A DNA stretch of 60,160 nt, from NCBI GenBank assembly GCA_021736255.1, contig JAIPGG010000006.1, positions 1-60,160 of the forward strand, read 5' to 3'. Position 1 is the stretch's first letter. Each line of letters begins with the position of its first letter. Below the pieces are notes generated by a model. It did no database searches, was not told the origin of the DNA, and worked only from the letters and a program-made list of their open reading frames with translations. This stretch comes from Spirochaetales bacterium (GTDB lineage Bacteria > Spirochaetota > Spirochaetia > JAIPGG01). A program made the position numbers and the translations under genes. Shown here piece after piece: positions 1 to 8,226 of this stretch.

Positions 1-217
1 CATAATGTAGAACTTCTACTTCAACCTTTCTCTTTACCGCCTCTTCAGCAAGTGCATAGATTCGAGAGCTCACTTCCTCCGACAGATAGTATTCTCCACA
101 ATTGTCACATACCTGAGCCGGAACATCCTTGATCACAATGACCGTAGTATCTCTTTCCAAAGTTACTGTTGTCGTTCCCTGTTGTGTAGTACCAGTTTTA
201 CAAATTAAGCAACTCAT
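1..217 (-). CDS. YgiT/MqsA-type zinc-finger antitoxin, partial at the window edge
   Basis: Too close to the edge to be in the ORF track. The minus strand reads MSCLICKTGTTQQGT from an ATG at 217. There are two CxxC pairs (CLIC near residue 3 and CDNC near residue 39), followed by GEYYLSEEVSSRIY, which is the YgiT-type zinc-finger layout of MqsA-like antitoxins. These proteins neutralise a partner toxin and usually autorepress the operon. The reading frame runs off the left end at about residue 72, so any C-terminal DNA-binding part cannot be seen. Its ATG overlaps the TGA of the upstream DUF4258 gene (ATGA), which indicates translational coupling in a toxin-first pair. The family is clear from the motif; the exact partner specificity is inferred. 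Confidence 0.85.
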   Translation of the reverse strand, partial: MSCLICKTGTTQQGTTTVTLERDTTVIVIKDVPAQVCDNCGEYYLSEEVSSRIYALAEEAVKRKVEVEVLHY

Positions 218-500
218 CTCTGCCTCCGCCTTTTATAATCATTTTCCCAGATCAGAGGATCGGGTTCATATACAGTAATAATGTAGCATACTGATGCAGA
301 GGAATCTCTCCCTACAAGTACATGTATCGGTCGCGCATTGGAATACCCGAGTAGTAAGTACTCGGGAAAGGAGTATCATCTTTATACTCGATTATCGCTT
401 CACCTCTACTGACAATAGTACGAATCTGCTCAGGGCTAATTGAACGGAAGAACATTCGCTCAAAAGCGTGTCGTGTAAAAGTGATCTCCCGGCAATTCAC
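214..500 (-). pseudogene. DUF4258 family toxin gene, frameshifted
   Basis: DUF4258 proteins are small RelE/BrnT-like toxins usually encoded just before a YgiT-type antitoxin, as here. The N-terminal half reads from GTG 500 (RBS AAAGGAG): EITFTRHAFERMFFRSISPEQI, then KDDTPFPS. After that the frame runs out at 312 (62 aa). In another frame the family's C-terminal half is intact: YLLLGYSNARPIHVLVGRDS, then CYIITVYEPDPLIWENDYKR and the stop at 214-216. One base is missing near 360/361, where CCGAG is followed directly by TACTTACTACTC; restoring it gives PSYLLLGYSNARP. So this is a one-base deletion in an otherwise complete gene of about 95 codons. A sequencing error or programmed frameshifting cannot be excluded. 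Confidence 0.82.
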
Positions 501-530
501 ATATACTCCTTTGACATTCCGCTTTCTTCA

Positions 531-719
531 TTACAAAGCAACTCCACGCTTAATATCTTCCAAACGGTCTTCGAGAATAAGAGAGACTGCCTCACGTAAA
601 CTATCTTTTGCCTCTTCTACAGTCTCACCCTGACCGTTTGCACCGGGAACCTCTGGACAGATTGCCCAGTAGCCACCTTCCGGAGCTTTCTCAATAATTG
701 CCGTGAGCTCACTTTTCAT
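531..719 (-). CDS. HicB-family antitoxin-like protein, no HicA seen
   Basis: 62 aa starting MKSELTAIIEKAPEGGYWA (ATG at 719). The earlier start in the ORF track only adds residues without family resemblance. The pattern AIIEKAPEGGYWAICPEVPGANGQGETVEEA...LREAV matches the partial RNase H-like fold of HicB antitoxins, which bind and block the HicA mRNA interferase. No HicA-like ORF lies on either side within the window. The C-terminus stops soon after ILEDRLEDIKRGVAL, shorter than many HicB proteins and without a DNA-binding tail. It may be a solitary HicB or an antitoxin whose toxin was lost. It lies 30 nt upstream of the DUF4258 start on the same strand. Confidence 0.8.
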   Translation of the reverse strand: MKSELTAIIEKAPEGGYWAICPEVPGANGQGETVEEAKDSLREAVSLILEDRLEDIKRGVAL

Positions 720-721
720 GT

Positions 722-916
722 TTTTCCTCGACAAAGATGCACGAGGTGATGCAGACCGCAATCGAACGAAACGCAGATATCGATAAATTCCCCGATAATT
801 ACAACATCCCTCATCGCAAACCGGAGGCTCCCTGCCCTGTCTGCGGCTCCCCCATCGGAAAGGGAAAGGTAAACGGTCGGAGTTCCTATTCCTGTCCCCC
901 GTGCCGGAAACGTTGA
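722..916 (+). pseudogene. 3' remnant of a formamidopyrimidine-DNA glycosylase (Fpg/Nei family) gene
   Basis: Plus-strand frame reading MHEVMQTAIERNADIDKFPD, then PHRKPEAPCPVCGSP and YSCPPCRKR, stop TGA 914-916. The C-x2-C-x16-C-x2-C spacing with R in NGRSSYSC is the C-terminal FPG zinc finger, which holds the DNA-contacting hairpin. The preceding helix is also typical of the family. The catalytic N-terminal domain (PE at the N-terminus) is absent: upstream in this frame the sequence runs into DNA coding for HicB on the other strand. The left limit is approximate. This is therefore a decayed or truncated gene whose 5' part was replaced by the toxin-antitoxin segment. It cannot be an active glycosylase. 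Confidence 0.75.
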
Positions 917-1007
917 TCTTTTAAAAGCTGAATCTGTTCAACAGCAGATACATCTACTGAATTTTCATATTCAAAAAGGTTTAAGAGAAACTGATCAGAT
1001 TTTTTTC

Positions 1008-1036
1008 TTTACAACAGGAGCGCAATAATCTACAGT
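1008..1036 (+). promoter_or_regulatory. putative sigma70 promoter for the PAS histidine kinase
   Basis: TTTACA (1008-1013), a 17-nt spacer, then TACAGT (1031-1036), ahead of the kinase start at 1120. The match to consensus is good, but there is no independent support. Confidence 0.4.
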
Positions 1037-1119
1037 ACATTACCTATGGACAGAATGCCCGGCCAATACCGGCGGTGCTATTGTGCGGGGAACACACGGT
1101 CTGTAAGCACGGAGACCCC

Positions 1120-3651
1120 ATGAAACACTCGGAGAACAGGACCATTCTGCTGGTTGAAGACGAGGCGCTGATCGCGATGGCCGAACAGCGGACGCTCGAA
1201 CAGCATGGGTATCGTGTGGTTTTGGCCGCCGACGGGGAACGGGCCGTCCACATCGCCGAAGAGCAGCCGGAGATTGATCTGGTGCTCATGGACATCAACC
1301 TGGGCACCGGCATGGACGGAACCGAGGCGGCGCAACTTATCCTAAAAAATCGTGACCTGCCGATCGTCTTTCTCTCCTCTTATACTGATCCGGCCGTCGT
1401 CGAAAAAACCGAACGGATTACCTCCTACGGCTACATCGTCAAGAACACAGGAGATACCGTTCTGCTCACATCACTTAAGATGGCGTTCCGGCTCTTCTAT
1501 TCGCAAAAGCTCGCGGCAGAGACCTTTGATCATTCAATAAACGGGCTCTGTGTTCATCGGCTCCTCTATGACAAAGCCGGTACTCCATACGACTGCGAAT
1601 ACCTGAAGGTGAACGAAGCATTCGAGCGTCAGACCGGCTTGATCGCTCAGAAGCTTATCGGAAAGACCGTCCGCGAACTCTTTCCCGACGATCAAGCCCA
1701 AGAGGTGATAGAGCTGTATATCGATGTCGTCTCGAGCCGGACTCCGGCCCGAAAGGAGATCTGGTTCGGGCCGACCGGAAGCTGGTACGAACTGAGCGTA
1801 TTCCCGACCCGGGGAGACGAGTTCACGGTTGTGGTGCAGAACGTCACCGAACGCAAGCTCGCCCGCGAGAGGCTCGAGCGGGAAAAGGAATGGCTGCGCG
1901 TGACCTTACAGAGCGTGGGAGATGCGGTCCTCGCCACCGACGCCGAGGGGTGCGTGAAGTTTCTGAACCCCGTCGCCGAACAGCTGACCGGATACGCTAC
2001 GGACGCAGCCGCCGGAAGGTCCCTCTCAGAGGTTTTCCGCATTTTCAACTCGCACACTCGAGAGCCGGTGAAAAACCCTGCCGAGCGTGTGCTGGCCGAG
2101 GGTCGGGTGGTCGGGCTTGCAAACCATACGGTTCTTATCTCTGCGAACGGGGAGGAGTACCAGATTGCCGACTCGGCGGCGCCGATCCGCAGCTCCTCCG
2201 GCGAGATCATCGGCGTGGTACTCGTCTTCCGCGATGTGAGTCGGGAGTACGCCGCCGCCGAACAGCTCCGCGAACGAGAGCGTAATATGAGGCAGGCTCA
2301 GGAACTTGCAGCCCTCGGTTCCTGGCGAATCAACCTGGAGGACGGTACCGTGGAAGCTTCTCCCACGGCACACAGGATCTACGGGCTGTCCGAAGACAGG
2401 CTGACGCTCGGACATATCAAGAGCGTTCCATTGGCGGCCTACCGCGATATGCTCGATGCCGCGCTCTACAACCTTGTTCATTACAGGCAGCGGTACGATG
2501 TGGAGTTTGAAATCCGCCGCCCAAATGACGGTGAAATTCGGCATATCCATTCGATCGCCGACTACGATGCGGATCTGAACGTGGTGGTGGGAACGCTGCA
2601 GGATATCACTGAGCGCAAGCGCGCCAAAGAAACCTTGCGCGAGGAGCGGGAATGGTATTCGACCATTACGGAGATGAGCCCTATCGGTATTGCTACTGTG
2701 GACGCCGACGGGGTGATCACCTACGCGAACTCCGCCGCCGAGCGTATTCTGGGCCTTCAGCGCGACCAGATCACCTCGCGTACTTACGACGCACCGGAAT
2801 GGAAGCACACTGCTCCGGACGGCGGTCCGTTTCCAGACGAAAAGCAACCGTTTTCGATTGTTAAGAAAACGCTCAAGCCGGTGTACGACGTTCGGCACGG
2901 CATTACATGGCCCGACGGCAGGCACGTCGAGTTGTCCGTTAATGCAAGCCCAATCCTTACCGAGGACAGCGGCTTCGAAGGTATGGTCGCAACGGTCGAG
3001 GACATCACCGAGCGAAAACGGGCTGAGGACCACGTCCGGGCCCTCCTGCGGGAGAAGGAGCTCCTGCTCCGGGAGTCGCATCATCGTGTCATGAACAACA
3101 TGAACACCATCAACAGTTTGCTTTCGCTCCAATCATCTACAACCAAATCTTCGGATGCCCGCGAGGCGCTCAACGACGCTGCACAACGGCTCCAGTCGAT
3201 GGCGCACGTGTACAACAAGCTCTTTCGCACCACTCGAACCGGGACCATGAGCCTCCGTGAATTCCTCCTCCCGCTTATAGATGAGGCTATAGAGGTATTT
3301 ACCTCCGTCATCCCCGTACGGGTATCCGCAGAGGTGGAGGATATCCCGATCGACTCCGGAACGCTAACCTCACTCGGCATTGTAATCAACGAACTCCTGA
3401 CAAACTCGGTAAAACACGCCTTCGCCGGCCGAGAGGAAGGGCATGTGTCCGTCACAGCCGTCGAAGAGGATTCGCAAATCATCATCACCTATCGCGACGA
3501 CGGCCCCGGACTGGACCCGGATACGGCGACCGAAGAGGCGCTCGGCTTCGGTATGCAGCTTGTACAGTCGACCGTTGAGAGCCTGGACGGCCGAATTGTG
3601 ATACATCCCGGCCCGGGATTCCACATCGACCTGACGCTGCCGAATACGTGA
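1120..3651 (+). CDS. Receiver-PAS(x4)-HisKA_2 sensor histidine kinase
   Basis: 843 aa from ATG 1120 (GGAG six bases upstream); the track's GTG start at 1075 has no such support. Residues 7-125 form a receiver domain (LLVEDEALIAM, phospho-acceptor Asp about 58 in LVLMDIN). Four PAS/PAC modules follow at about 140-250, 270-390, 400-510 and 520-640, each ending in a DITERKRA-like linker. Next is a HisKA_2-type dimerisation domain with the phospho-His in ESHHRVMNNMNTINSLLSLQ (family norm HRVKNNLQ), and an HATPase domain with NELLTNSVKHAF and DDGPGLDP. No membrane segment is seen, so it is probably a cytosolic sensor. An N-terminal receiver on a HisKA_2 kinase suggests a branched relay with an unlinked partner. 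No cognate regulator is adjacent, and the input signal cannot be told from sequence. Confidence 0.9.
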   Translation: MKHSENRTILLVEDEALIAMAEQRTLEQHGYRVVLAADGERAVHIAEEQPEIDLVLMDINLGTGMDGTEAAQLILKNRDLPIVFLSSYTDPAVVEKTERITSYGYIVKNTGDTVLLTSLKMAFRLFYSQKLAAETFDHSINGLCVHRLLYDKAGTPYDCEYLKVNEAFERQTGLIAQKLIGKTVRELFPDDQAQEVIELYIDVVSSRTPARKEIWFGPTGSWYELSVFPTRGDEFTVVVQNVTERKLARERLEREKEWLRVTLQSVGDAVLATDAEGCVKFLNPVAEQLTGYATDAAAGRSLSEVFRIFNSHTREPVKNPAERVLAEGRVVGLANHTVLISANGEEYQIADSAAPIRSSSGEIIGVVLVFRDVSREYAAAEQLRERERNMRQAQELAALGSWRINLEDGTVEASPTAHRIYGLSEDRLTLGHIKSVPLAAYRDMLDAALYNLVHYRQRYDVEFEIRRPNDGEIRHIHSIADYDADLNVVVGTLQDITERKRAKETLREEREWYSTITEMSPIGIATVDADGVITYANSAAERILGLQRDQITSRTYDAPEWKHTAPDGGPFPDEKQPFSIVKKTLKPVYDVRHGITWPDGRHVELSVNASPILTEDSGFEGMVATVEDITERKRAEDHVRALLREKELLLRESHHRVMNNMNTINSLLSLQSSTTKSSDAREALNDAAQRLQSMAHVYNKLFRTTRTGTMSLREFLLPLIDEAIEVFTSVIPVRVSAEVEDIPIDSGTLTSLGIVINELLTNSVKHAFAGREEGHVSVTAVEEDSQIIITYRDDGPGLDPDTATEEALGFGMQLVQSTVESLDGRIVIHPGPGFHIDLTLPNT

Positions 3652-3802
3652 GCGCGTATCCGGAACTCCCTCAACGAGTAAACTCAAGCCTCCCTGCGTA
3701 CACTGCCGCGGGCGGTGACTCTGCGAGTTGCCACCTCGATAGGGCATCTTCGCAGCAACAAAACGGCATAGGAAATCCTAAGGGGGGAGCGGAATAGCCC
3801 GC

Positions 3803-3850
3803 CCGCTGCACCCGGCGGAGCGGAGGAGCGGAGCCGGATCAGTGCAGCGG
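3803..3850. repeat. Nested inverted repeat in the convergent intergenic region
   Basis: CCGCTGCAC (3803-3811) is the exact reverse complement of GTGCAGCGG (3842-3850). Inside it CCGGC (3812-3816) pairs with GCCGG (3833-3837), enclosing the purine-rich loop GGAGCGGAGGAGCGGA. The result is a nested stem of 9 plus 5 bp. No T tract follows, so a simple intrinsic terminator is unlikely. It lies in the 401-base gap between two convergent kinase genes, where no gene is recognised. Confidence 0.6.
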
Positions 3851-3881
3851 AGCCCCGGCCTTTACCCCGCGGCTATGGAGC

Positions 3882-3899
3882 GCGGGGGCGCTCCCCCGC
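3882..3899. repeat. GC hairpin GCGGGGG-CGCT-CCCCCGC
   Basis: A perfect 7-bp stem with a 4-nt loop, 32 bases downstream of the nested inverted repeat. It belongs to the same G+C-rich patch (about 3780-3900), whose composition differs from the surrounding intergenic sequence. There is no T run, so transcription termination is possible but not indicated. Confidence 0.5.
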
Positions 3900-4052
3900 C
3901 TGTAGTGGGAGTTTATTACGCGGGAAAGTGGAACCCGTCCTTCTCGTCTCAGTCTTTTATCAAGAGCTTCTAAAGGCAGCTATAGCGGATGTATATCAGG
4001 GCCGGCAGCCGGATCTCTACCGGATAGATGGGCTTTGAACGGGAGAACCGGT

Positions 4053-6485
4053 TCAGTGGCCTTCCCCCAACGCCATGCGGCCCATAATCGAGGTGAACCG
4101 GCGCAAACTCTCTTTCATTCCCCCGACATCAAAGGAATCGGCCATTTTCTCAATCTGTTTTCCATAGTGAATCAGTTCATCACAATCATACGCCATTCCG
4201 ATTTTTTTAAGGCGGCGGCTCAACTCAACAGCATCGCCGATGGAAATTACATGCTTCAGTTGATTCAAGAGGGGGAGTATCTGCTCGTAAAAATCTCTGC
4301 GGAAACTTTCACCCGATTCCACCAGGAGAAGACGGCATGCATTCTCCATCGGCCGGTCGGCATCTCCCTCCAGGTCTGTCTCCGAAGGTAAATCCGATGC
4401 AGGAGCCGGTTTGACCTGAGAGCCACCATTCTGATTTGCTGTTAGTGGTTTCCTTGCTTCCCCTCTCGAAATAGTATGCGGAAGAAAGCGGGAAAGGGTA
4501 CGGAAGAGTTCGTTCTTTTGGACAGGTTTTCGAAGACACTCGTCAAAAAGGTTTTTGACCTTGTCTTCCTCGTCCTTCATGACCGCAGCCGTCAGCGCTA
4601 AAACCGGGATTGTTTTCCAGTCCTCCCTGGCCCGTATTTTTTCAACAGCCTCATACCCATCCATTTCAGGCATCCGCAAATCCATAATCACCAGATCGGG
4701 AAGGGAGGTTTCTATTTGTTCGAGAGCTTGGACGCCATTTTCGGCTTCGAAAATATTTATGTCTGTGTCCTCTAAATAGGATCGTACGAGCAGACGGTTG
4801 TTCTCTTGGTCTTCCACCAGCAGTATTGTTGCAGATTTGAATTGGACAATTTCTTTCCATTGGGTTTCCTGTTGTTTACCGGCCGGATAATCGGAGGTTG
4901 AGATGTTTTCCTGCTTTGGACTCGAATCATTCGGAGCATCGACCGGAAGGGTGATTAAAAAAGCGGTACCGACGTTCACCCGGCTTTCGAGTTGTATGCT
5001 GCCGCCAAGCGTTTCGATAATCCGGCGAGAAATCGTCAATCCTAAACCGGTACCCCCGTATTTTCGAGTAGATTGTCCATTCTGCTGCTGGAAGGGTTGG
5101 AAAATTGCCTTTTGCTGATCGAGGGGGATGCCGATACCGGTGTCTTCCACACGGATGAACAACTCTCCGGGCAGCCCCACCCTAGGGAGGGGGAACCCTT
5201 CCAATTGGCCTTTTGCTTCAAATTCTCCCTCCCTAAACCAGAATTTTACAACAACCGAGCCTGTCTCTGTGAATTTTATCGCGTTTCCAACCAAATTGTA
5301 GAGGATCTGCCTGATACTGGTCGCATCAGTCATAAGAGAAAACGGTGTCGCATCTTCAACATGAAATTCAAGTGAAATTCCCTTTTCAAGAGCCCGTCCC
5401 TCCAACACACGGCGGGTTTCATCGACCAATGCCCGGATGTTCACTTTTTCGATTACCGTTTCCATCTTACCGGCATCAATTTTCGAGAGGTCGAGCACAT
5501 TGTTGATAAGTCCGAGCAGGGCCTTCCCCCCCGATTCTATGGTCCGGACATACTTGAGAAGCTCAGGATCATCCCGGAGTTTCTCGTGCAAAACTTCGGC
5601 AAACCCCAAAACAGCGTTCATTGGGGTGCGGATCTCATGACTCATGTTGGCCAGAAACTCACTCTTAGCCCGGTTCGCCCCTTCTGCCCGATCCCGAGCA
5701 ACACGAAGGTCCTCTTCGAGGGCAACCCGTTCAGTAACGTCCCTGGCAATAGATATGATTATGCCGTTAAAGGCCGGAAGATAACTTACACTGAGTTCTA
5801 CAATCATTACCGATCCGTCTTTCCGCCGGTGTTTCGAAGTAAACCGGTCCGAGCCGTTTTTAATAACAGCTCGGACGTGTTCCTCCGTTTCAGCTCTGGA
5901 TTCCAGGACCTCGATATCGGGAATTTGCATTTCGTAGAGTTCTTCCCGGGAATAACCGGTCATTCTGCAAAAGGCCTCGTTCGATTCGATAAAACGACCT
6001 GTCCCGTCCACCGTGAAAATACCGTCGATAGAACTCGAAAGGATCGCCTCAAATCTCTCCCGCTCTTCCCGAAGTGCCTGTTCTGCTTTTTCCGCCCGCT
6101 TTTGTTCGGTAATATCCAGGATATATCCGATAAAGCGCTGTTCTTTTCCATCGGCATCCCGTTCAATATGCGTAAAATCACTTACCCATATTATTTCTCC
6201 GGTTTTCGTCCGAAGGCGATAGTTTCTGTGTTGAACGTGGTCGGTCTCCGCCTCAATGGCCCCGCTCACCTCTTGCTGCACACATTCCCTGTCCTCCTCA
6301 AGAATGAGGTCACGGTAGTCCACCAAAGCTTCAAGGAAATCTTCCCGGCTGTAACCGAGGATCGTCTCTACATTCGGGGTAACCATTTCCACCGGCCGTC
6401 CGGGTTCATTCGACCAGCTAAAAACAACCACCGGCCCGGTACTGAATATCTTTTCCAGTTCAAAAGATGAATCGTGCTCCGACAT
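4053..6485 (-). CDS. PAS-PAS hybrid sensor histidine kinase with receiver and degenerate Hpt-like tail
   Basis: 810 aa, ATG at 6485. PAS domains cover about residues 12-130 (FSWSNEPGRPVEMVTPNVET) and 140-265 (second PAS, DGIFTVDGTGRFIESNEAF). A HisKA domain follows with the phospho-His in LANMSHEIRTPMNAVLGFAE, then HATPase with NLVGNAIKFTETG and VEDTGIGIP, and a receiver with VIMDLRMPEMDGYEAV (Asp acceptor). The last roughly 100 residues resemble an Hpt helical bundle, but the site normally reading AHxLKG is SRRLKKIG, so the phospho-His is missing. No transmembrane helix is evident. It is convergent with the upstream PAS kinase and divergent from the ABC operon at 6606. Hybrid kinases of this type pass phosphate to a separate Hpt and response regulator; neither is nearby. 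Confidence 0.9.
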   Translation of the reverse strand: MSEHDSSFELEKIFSTGPVVVFSWSNEPGRPVEMVTPNVETILGYSREDFLEALVDYRDLILEEDRECVQQEVSGAIEAETDHVQHRNYRLRTKTGEIIWVSDFTHIERDADGKEQRFIGYILDITEQKRAEKAEQALREERERFEAILSSSIDGIFTVDGTGRFIESNEAFCRMTGYSREELYEMQIPDIEVLESRAETEEHVRAVIKNGSDRFTSKHRRKDGSVMIVELSVSYLPAFNGIIISIARDVTERVALEEDLRVARDRAEGANRAKSEFLANMSHEIRTPMNAVLGFAEVLHEKLRDDPELLKYVRTIESGGKALLGLINNVLDLSKIDAGKMETVIEKVNIRALVDETRRVLEGRALEKGISLEFHVEDATPFSLMTDATSIRQILYNLVGNAIKFTETGSVVVKFWFREGEFEAKGQLEGFPLPRVGLPGELFIRVEDTGIGIPLDQQKAIFQPFQQQNGQSTRKYGGTGLGLTISRRIIETLGGSIQLESRVNVGTAFLITLPVDAPNDSSPKQENISTSDYPAGKQQETQWKEIVQFKSATILLVEDQENNRLLVRSYLEDTDINIFEAENGVQALEQIETSLPDLVIMDLRMPEMDGYEAVEKIRAREDWKTIPVLALTAAVMKDEEDKVKNLFDECLRKPVQKNELFRTLSRFLPHTISRGEARKPLTANQNGGSQVKPAPASDLPSETDLEGDADRPMENACRLLLVESGESFRRDFYEQILPLLNQLKHVISIGDAVELSRRLKKIGMAYDCDELIHYGKQIEKMADSFDVGGMKESLRRFTSIMGRMALGEGH

Positions 6486-6501
6486 ACCTAAACCATAGTA
6501 A

Positions 6502-6516
6502 ATTTTGGGCCAAAAT
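6502..6516. promoter_or_regulatory. Palindrome ATTTTGGgCCAAAAT upstream of the hybrid kinase
   Basis: Seven-base arms around one central base, located 17-31 bases upstream of the minus-strand kinase start. The position would suit an operator for that gene. No known regulator is assigned. Confidence 0.3.
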
Positions 6517-6537
6517 AAAATTAATTCTCGGAAAGTC

Positions 6538-6566
6538 TTGACATATAAACTTACACATGGTATCTA
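6538..6566 (+). promoter_or_regulatory. Promoter of the ABC-GntR operon
   Basis: TTGACA (6538-6543), exactly 17 bases, then TATCTA (6561-6566). The RBS GGAGAG (6595-6600) and ATG (6606) follow. The -35 is a perfect consensus match. Confidence 0.7.
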
Positions 6567-6590
6567 CTGTATTAGTTTTGTAATACACTA
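6565..6590. promoter_or_regulatory. Operator palindrome for the GntR/YtrA-like regulator
   Basis: TACTGTATTA, the 6-base spacer gttttg, then TAATACACTA: ten-base arms with a single mismatch, starting on the last bases of the -10 and covering the transcription start. A binder here would block RNA polymerase. The only DNA-binding protein in the operon is the GntR-type regulator at 8227, so negative autoregulation is the natural reading. That assignment is inference; the symmetry itself is seen directly. Confidence 0.65.
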
Positions 6591-6605
6591 TTACGGAGAG
6601 ACAGT

Positions 6606-7451
6606 ATGGTAGCAATGAACCAAGTAACATTTGCCTATGGGAAACAGCGGCCCCTTTTCGATTCTTTGGATCTGCGGCTTCCGGACGGCAATATCTACGG
6701 CCTTTTAGGAAAAAACGGTGCTGGAAAAACAACACTGCTCAAAATTTTCGCGGGTTTGCTCTTTCCGCGAGAAGGTTCTTCGATGCTTAACTGCTGCGAG
6801 GCGGGGGAGCGAAACCCCCGGGCCTTGGAAGAACTTTTCTTTCTCCCGGAAGAATTTTCCGTTCCTGCAACCAGCGGCAAACGCTTTGTCCGGCTTTTTG
6901 CACCCTTCTATCCTCATTTCGATTATGAGGCAATGCATGAATATACCGGCGAACTCGGCCTTGATCTATCACGGCCTCTTCCGTCCTTGTCGTACGGAAT
7001 GAAAAAAAAGTTTTCCCTGGCTTTTGGCCTGGCCAGCGGCTGCAGGACCCTGCTTCTCGATGAGCCGACAAACGGACTGGACATTCCCTCGAAAAGCATC
7101 TTCCGGAAACTGGTTGCTTCGGCACTGACTGAAGAGCGGAGCTTCGTGATTTCGACACACCAGGTCAGAGACCTGGAAAATCTCATTGATCCGGTAGTCA
7201 TTCTCGATGAGGGGAACGTGCTCTTTTATCGAAGTATAGAAGAAATCACTCGTGCCCTCGAGTTCGGCCTCTCTTCCGATGAACCGGAAGAAGCCCTCTA
7301 CAGTGAAAAAGTCCCGGGAGGATACGCTGTAGTCCGCCCGAACCGGAACGCCACGGACTCTCGGGTTGATTTGGAGCTCTTGTTCAATGCAGTAACCCAA
7401 CAAAGCAGCCGTTTGAACAGCTGCTTTACCGCTCAGGAGGCCCGGAAATGA
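6606..7451 (+). CDS. ABC transporter ATP-binding protein (YtrB-like exporter type)
   Basis: 281 aa. Walker A GKNGAGKTT (about residues 35-43), a signature in the degenerate form LSYGMKKKFSLAFGLA, Walker B RTLLLDEPTNGLD, and the H-loop in VISTHQV. The short single-domain architecture, with a C-terminal extension after VVILDEGNVLFY, fits ATPases of ABC-2-like export systems that are co-transcribed with a YtrA-type GntR repressor. RBS GGAGAG lies 5 bases before ATG 6606. The stop overlaps the permease start (ATGA). The substrate is unknown; relatives in Bacillus respond to cell-envelope antibiotics, and that role is only an analogy here. Confidence 0.9.
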   Translation: MVAMNQVTFAYGKQRPLFDSLDLRLPDGNIYGLLGKNGAGKTTLLKIFAGLLFPREGSSMLNCCEAGERNPRALEELFFLPEEFSVPATSGKRFVRLFAPFYPHFDYEAMHEYTGELGLDLSRPLPSLSYGMKKKFSLAFGLASGCRTLLLDEPTNGLDIPSKSIFRKLVASALTEERSFVISTHQVRDLENLIDPVVILDEGNVLFYRSIEEITRALEFGLSSDEPEEALYSEKVPGGYAVVRPNRNATDSRVDLELLFNAVTQQSSRLNSCFTAQEARK

Positions 7452-8224
7452 TAATGAAAAGGCAGCAAACGTTTCATCCAAGAAGGCTCCTGAAATTAAT
7501 GCGAAATGATTTGGTCTTTCGGACAAAACCTCTTCTGATAACCGTCGGAGCGGTTTTCGGTTTGCTCTTCGTAATAAACATCGCATCGGTAGGCAGCGGT
7601 GATTCAGGGGAATTCCACTCGGTGTTTTATGCATTGGTGTTGATGATCGGCGGGCATATTACAACGAGTCTTTCTTTTCGTGAATTACACGATCCGGAAA
7701 CAAGCTACCGTTACCTCACCCTCCCCGCTTCCATGCCGGAGAAATACCTGGCCCGACTTCTGTTGACATCAATCGGTTACGTGGTCATAAGTTTGGTTCT
7801 CTATGAGCTTTTCAGTCTCATAGCAGCCGGTTTTACTCAATTGATCTTTTCGAAACACCACCCGCTGCTTTCTCCCTTTTCTCCGGAAACAGGCAGAATA
7901 ATTGCAGTTTATCTGGCTACCCACGGGTTGACGTTCTTCGGAGCCGTATTTTTTCGAAGGCTGCATCTGTTAAATACCATCCTCTGGGCTTTTCTGCTGA
8001 TGCTGGCTGTGGGAGCCGCCACCGCCTTTGCAGGCCGCATTATCTTTTGGGATTTTTTTAACGGGTTTTTCGTTCCGAGCAATATTGATTTTATTCAATT
8101 CGGGGAGAAACTCTTTTCTTATATGCGGAGTATGTACGTTTTGTCTCAGATAATTTTCTATGCGGCTGTTCCGGTATTCTTCTGGATATGCGGTTTTGTG
8201 CGGTTTCGGGAAACGGAGGTCTGA
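7448..8224 (+). CDS. ABC-2-like membrane permease of the GntR-linked exporter
   Basis: 258 aa integral membrane protein with about six hydrophobic segments (for example LLITVGAVFGLLFVINIA, YVVISLVLYELFSLIAAGF, IFYAAVPVFFWICGFVRF). SSFRELHDPETSYRYLTLPAS-like sequence after the second segment (here TTSLSFRELHDPETSYRYL) is typical of permeases in small ABC-2-like systems. The start ATG 7448 overlaps the ATPase stop, with AGGAGG 8 bases upstream, so the two are translationally coupled and should form one transporter of two ATPases and two permeases. Substrate unknown. The gene for the regulator starts 3 bases after its stop. Confidence 0.85.
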   Translation: MIMKRQQTFHPRRLLKLMRNDLVFRTKPLLITVGAVFGLLFVINIASVGSGDSGEFHSVFYALVLMIGGHITTSLSFRELHDPETSYRYLTLPASMPEKYLARLLLTSIGYVVISLVLYELFSLIAAGFTQLIFSKHHPLLSPFSPETGRIIAVYLATHGLTFFGAVFFRRLHLLNTILWAFLLMLAVGAATAFAGRIIFWDFFNGFFVPSNIDFIQFGEKLFSYMRSMYVLSQIIFYAAVPVFFWICGFVRFRETEV

Positions 8225-8226
8225 AA

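Noticed and set aside
2026-3132. Minus-strand ORF (368 aa) inside the PAS kinase
   Set aside because: Shadow of the kinase. No recognisable domain and overlaps several PAS repeats.
3803-3850. Integron attC site or intrinsic terminator
   Set aside because: No attC core (GTTRRRY) flanks the stem and no integrase or cassettes are seen; no T tract follows the stem.
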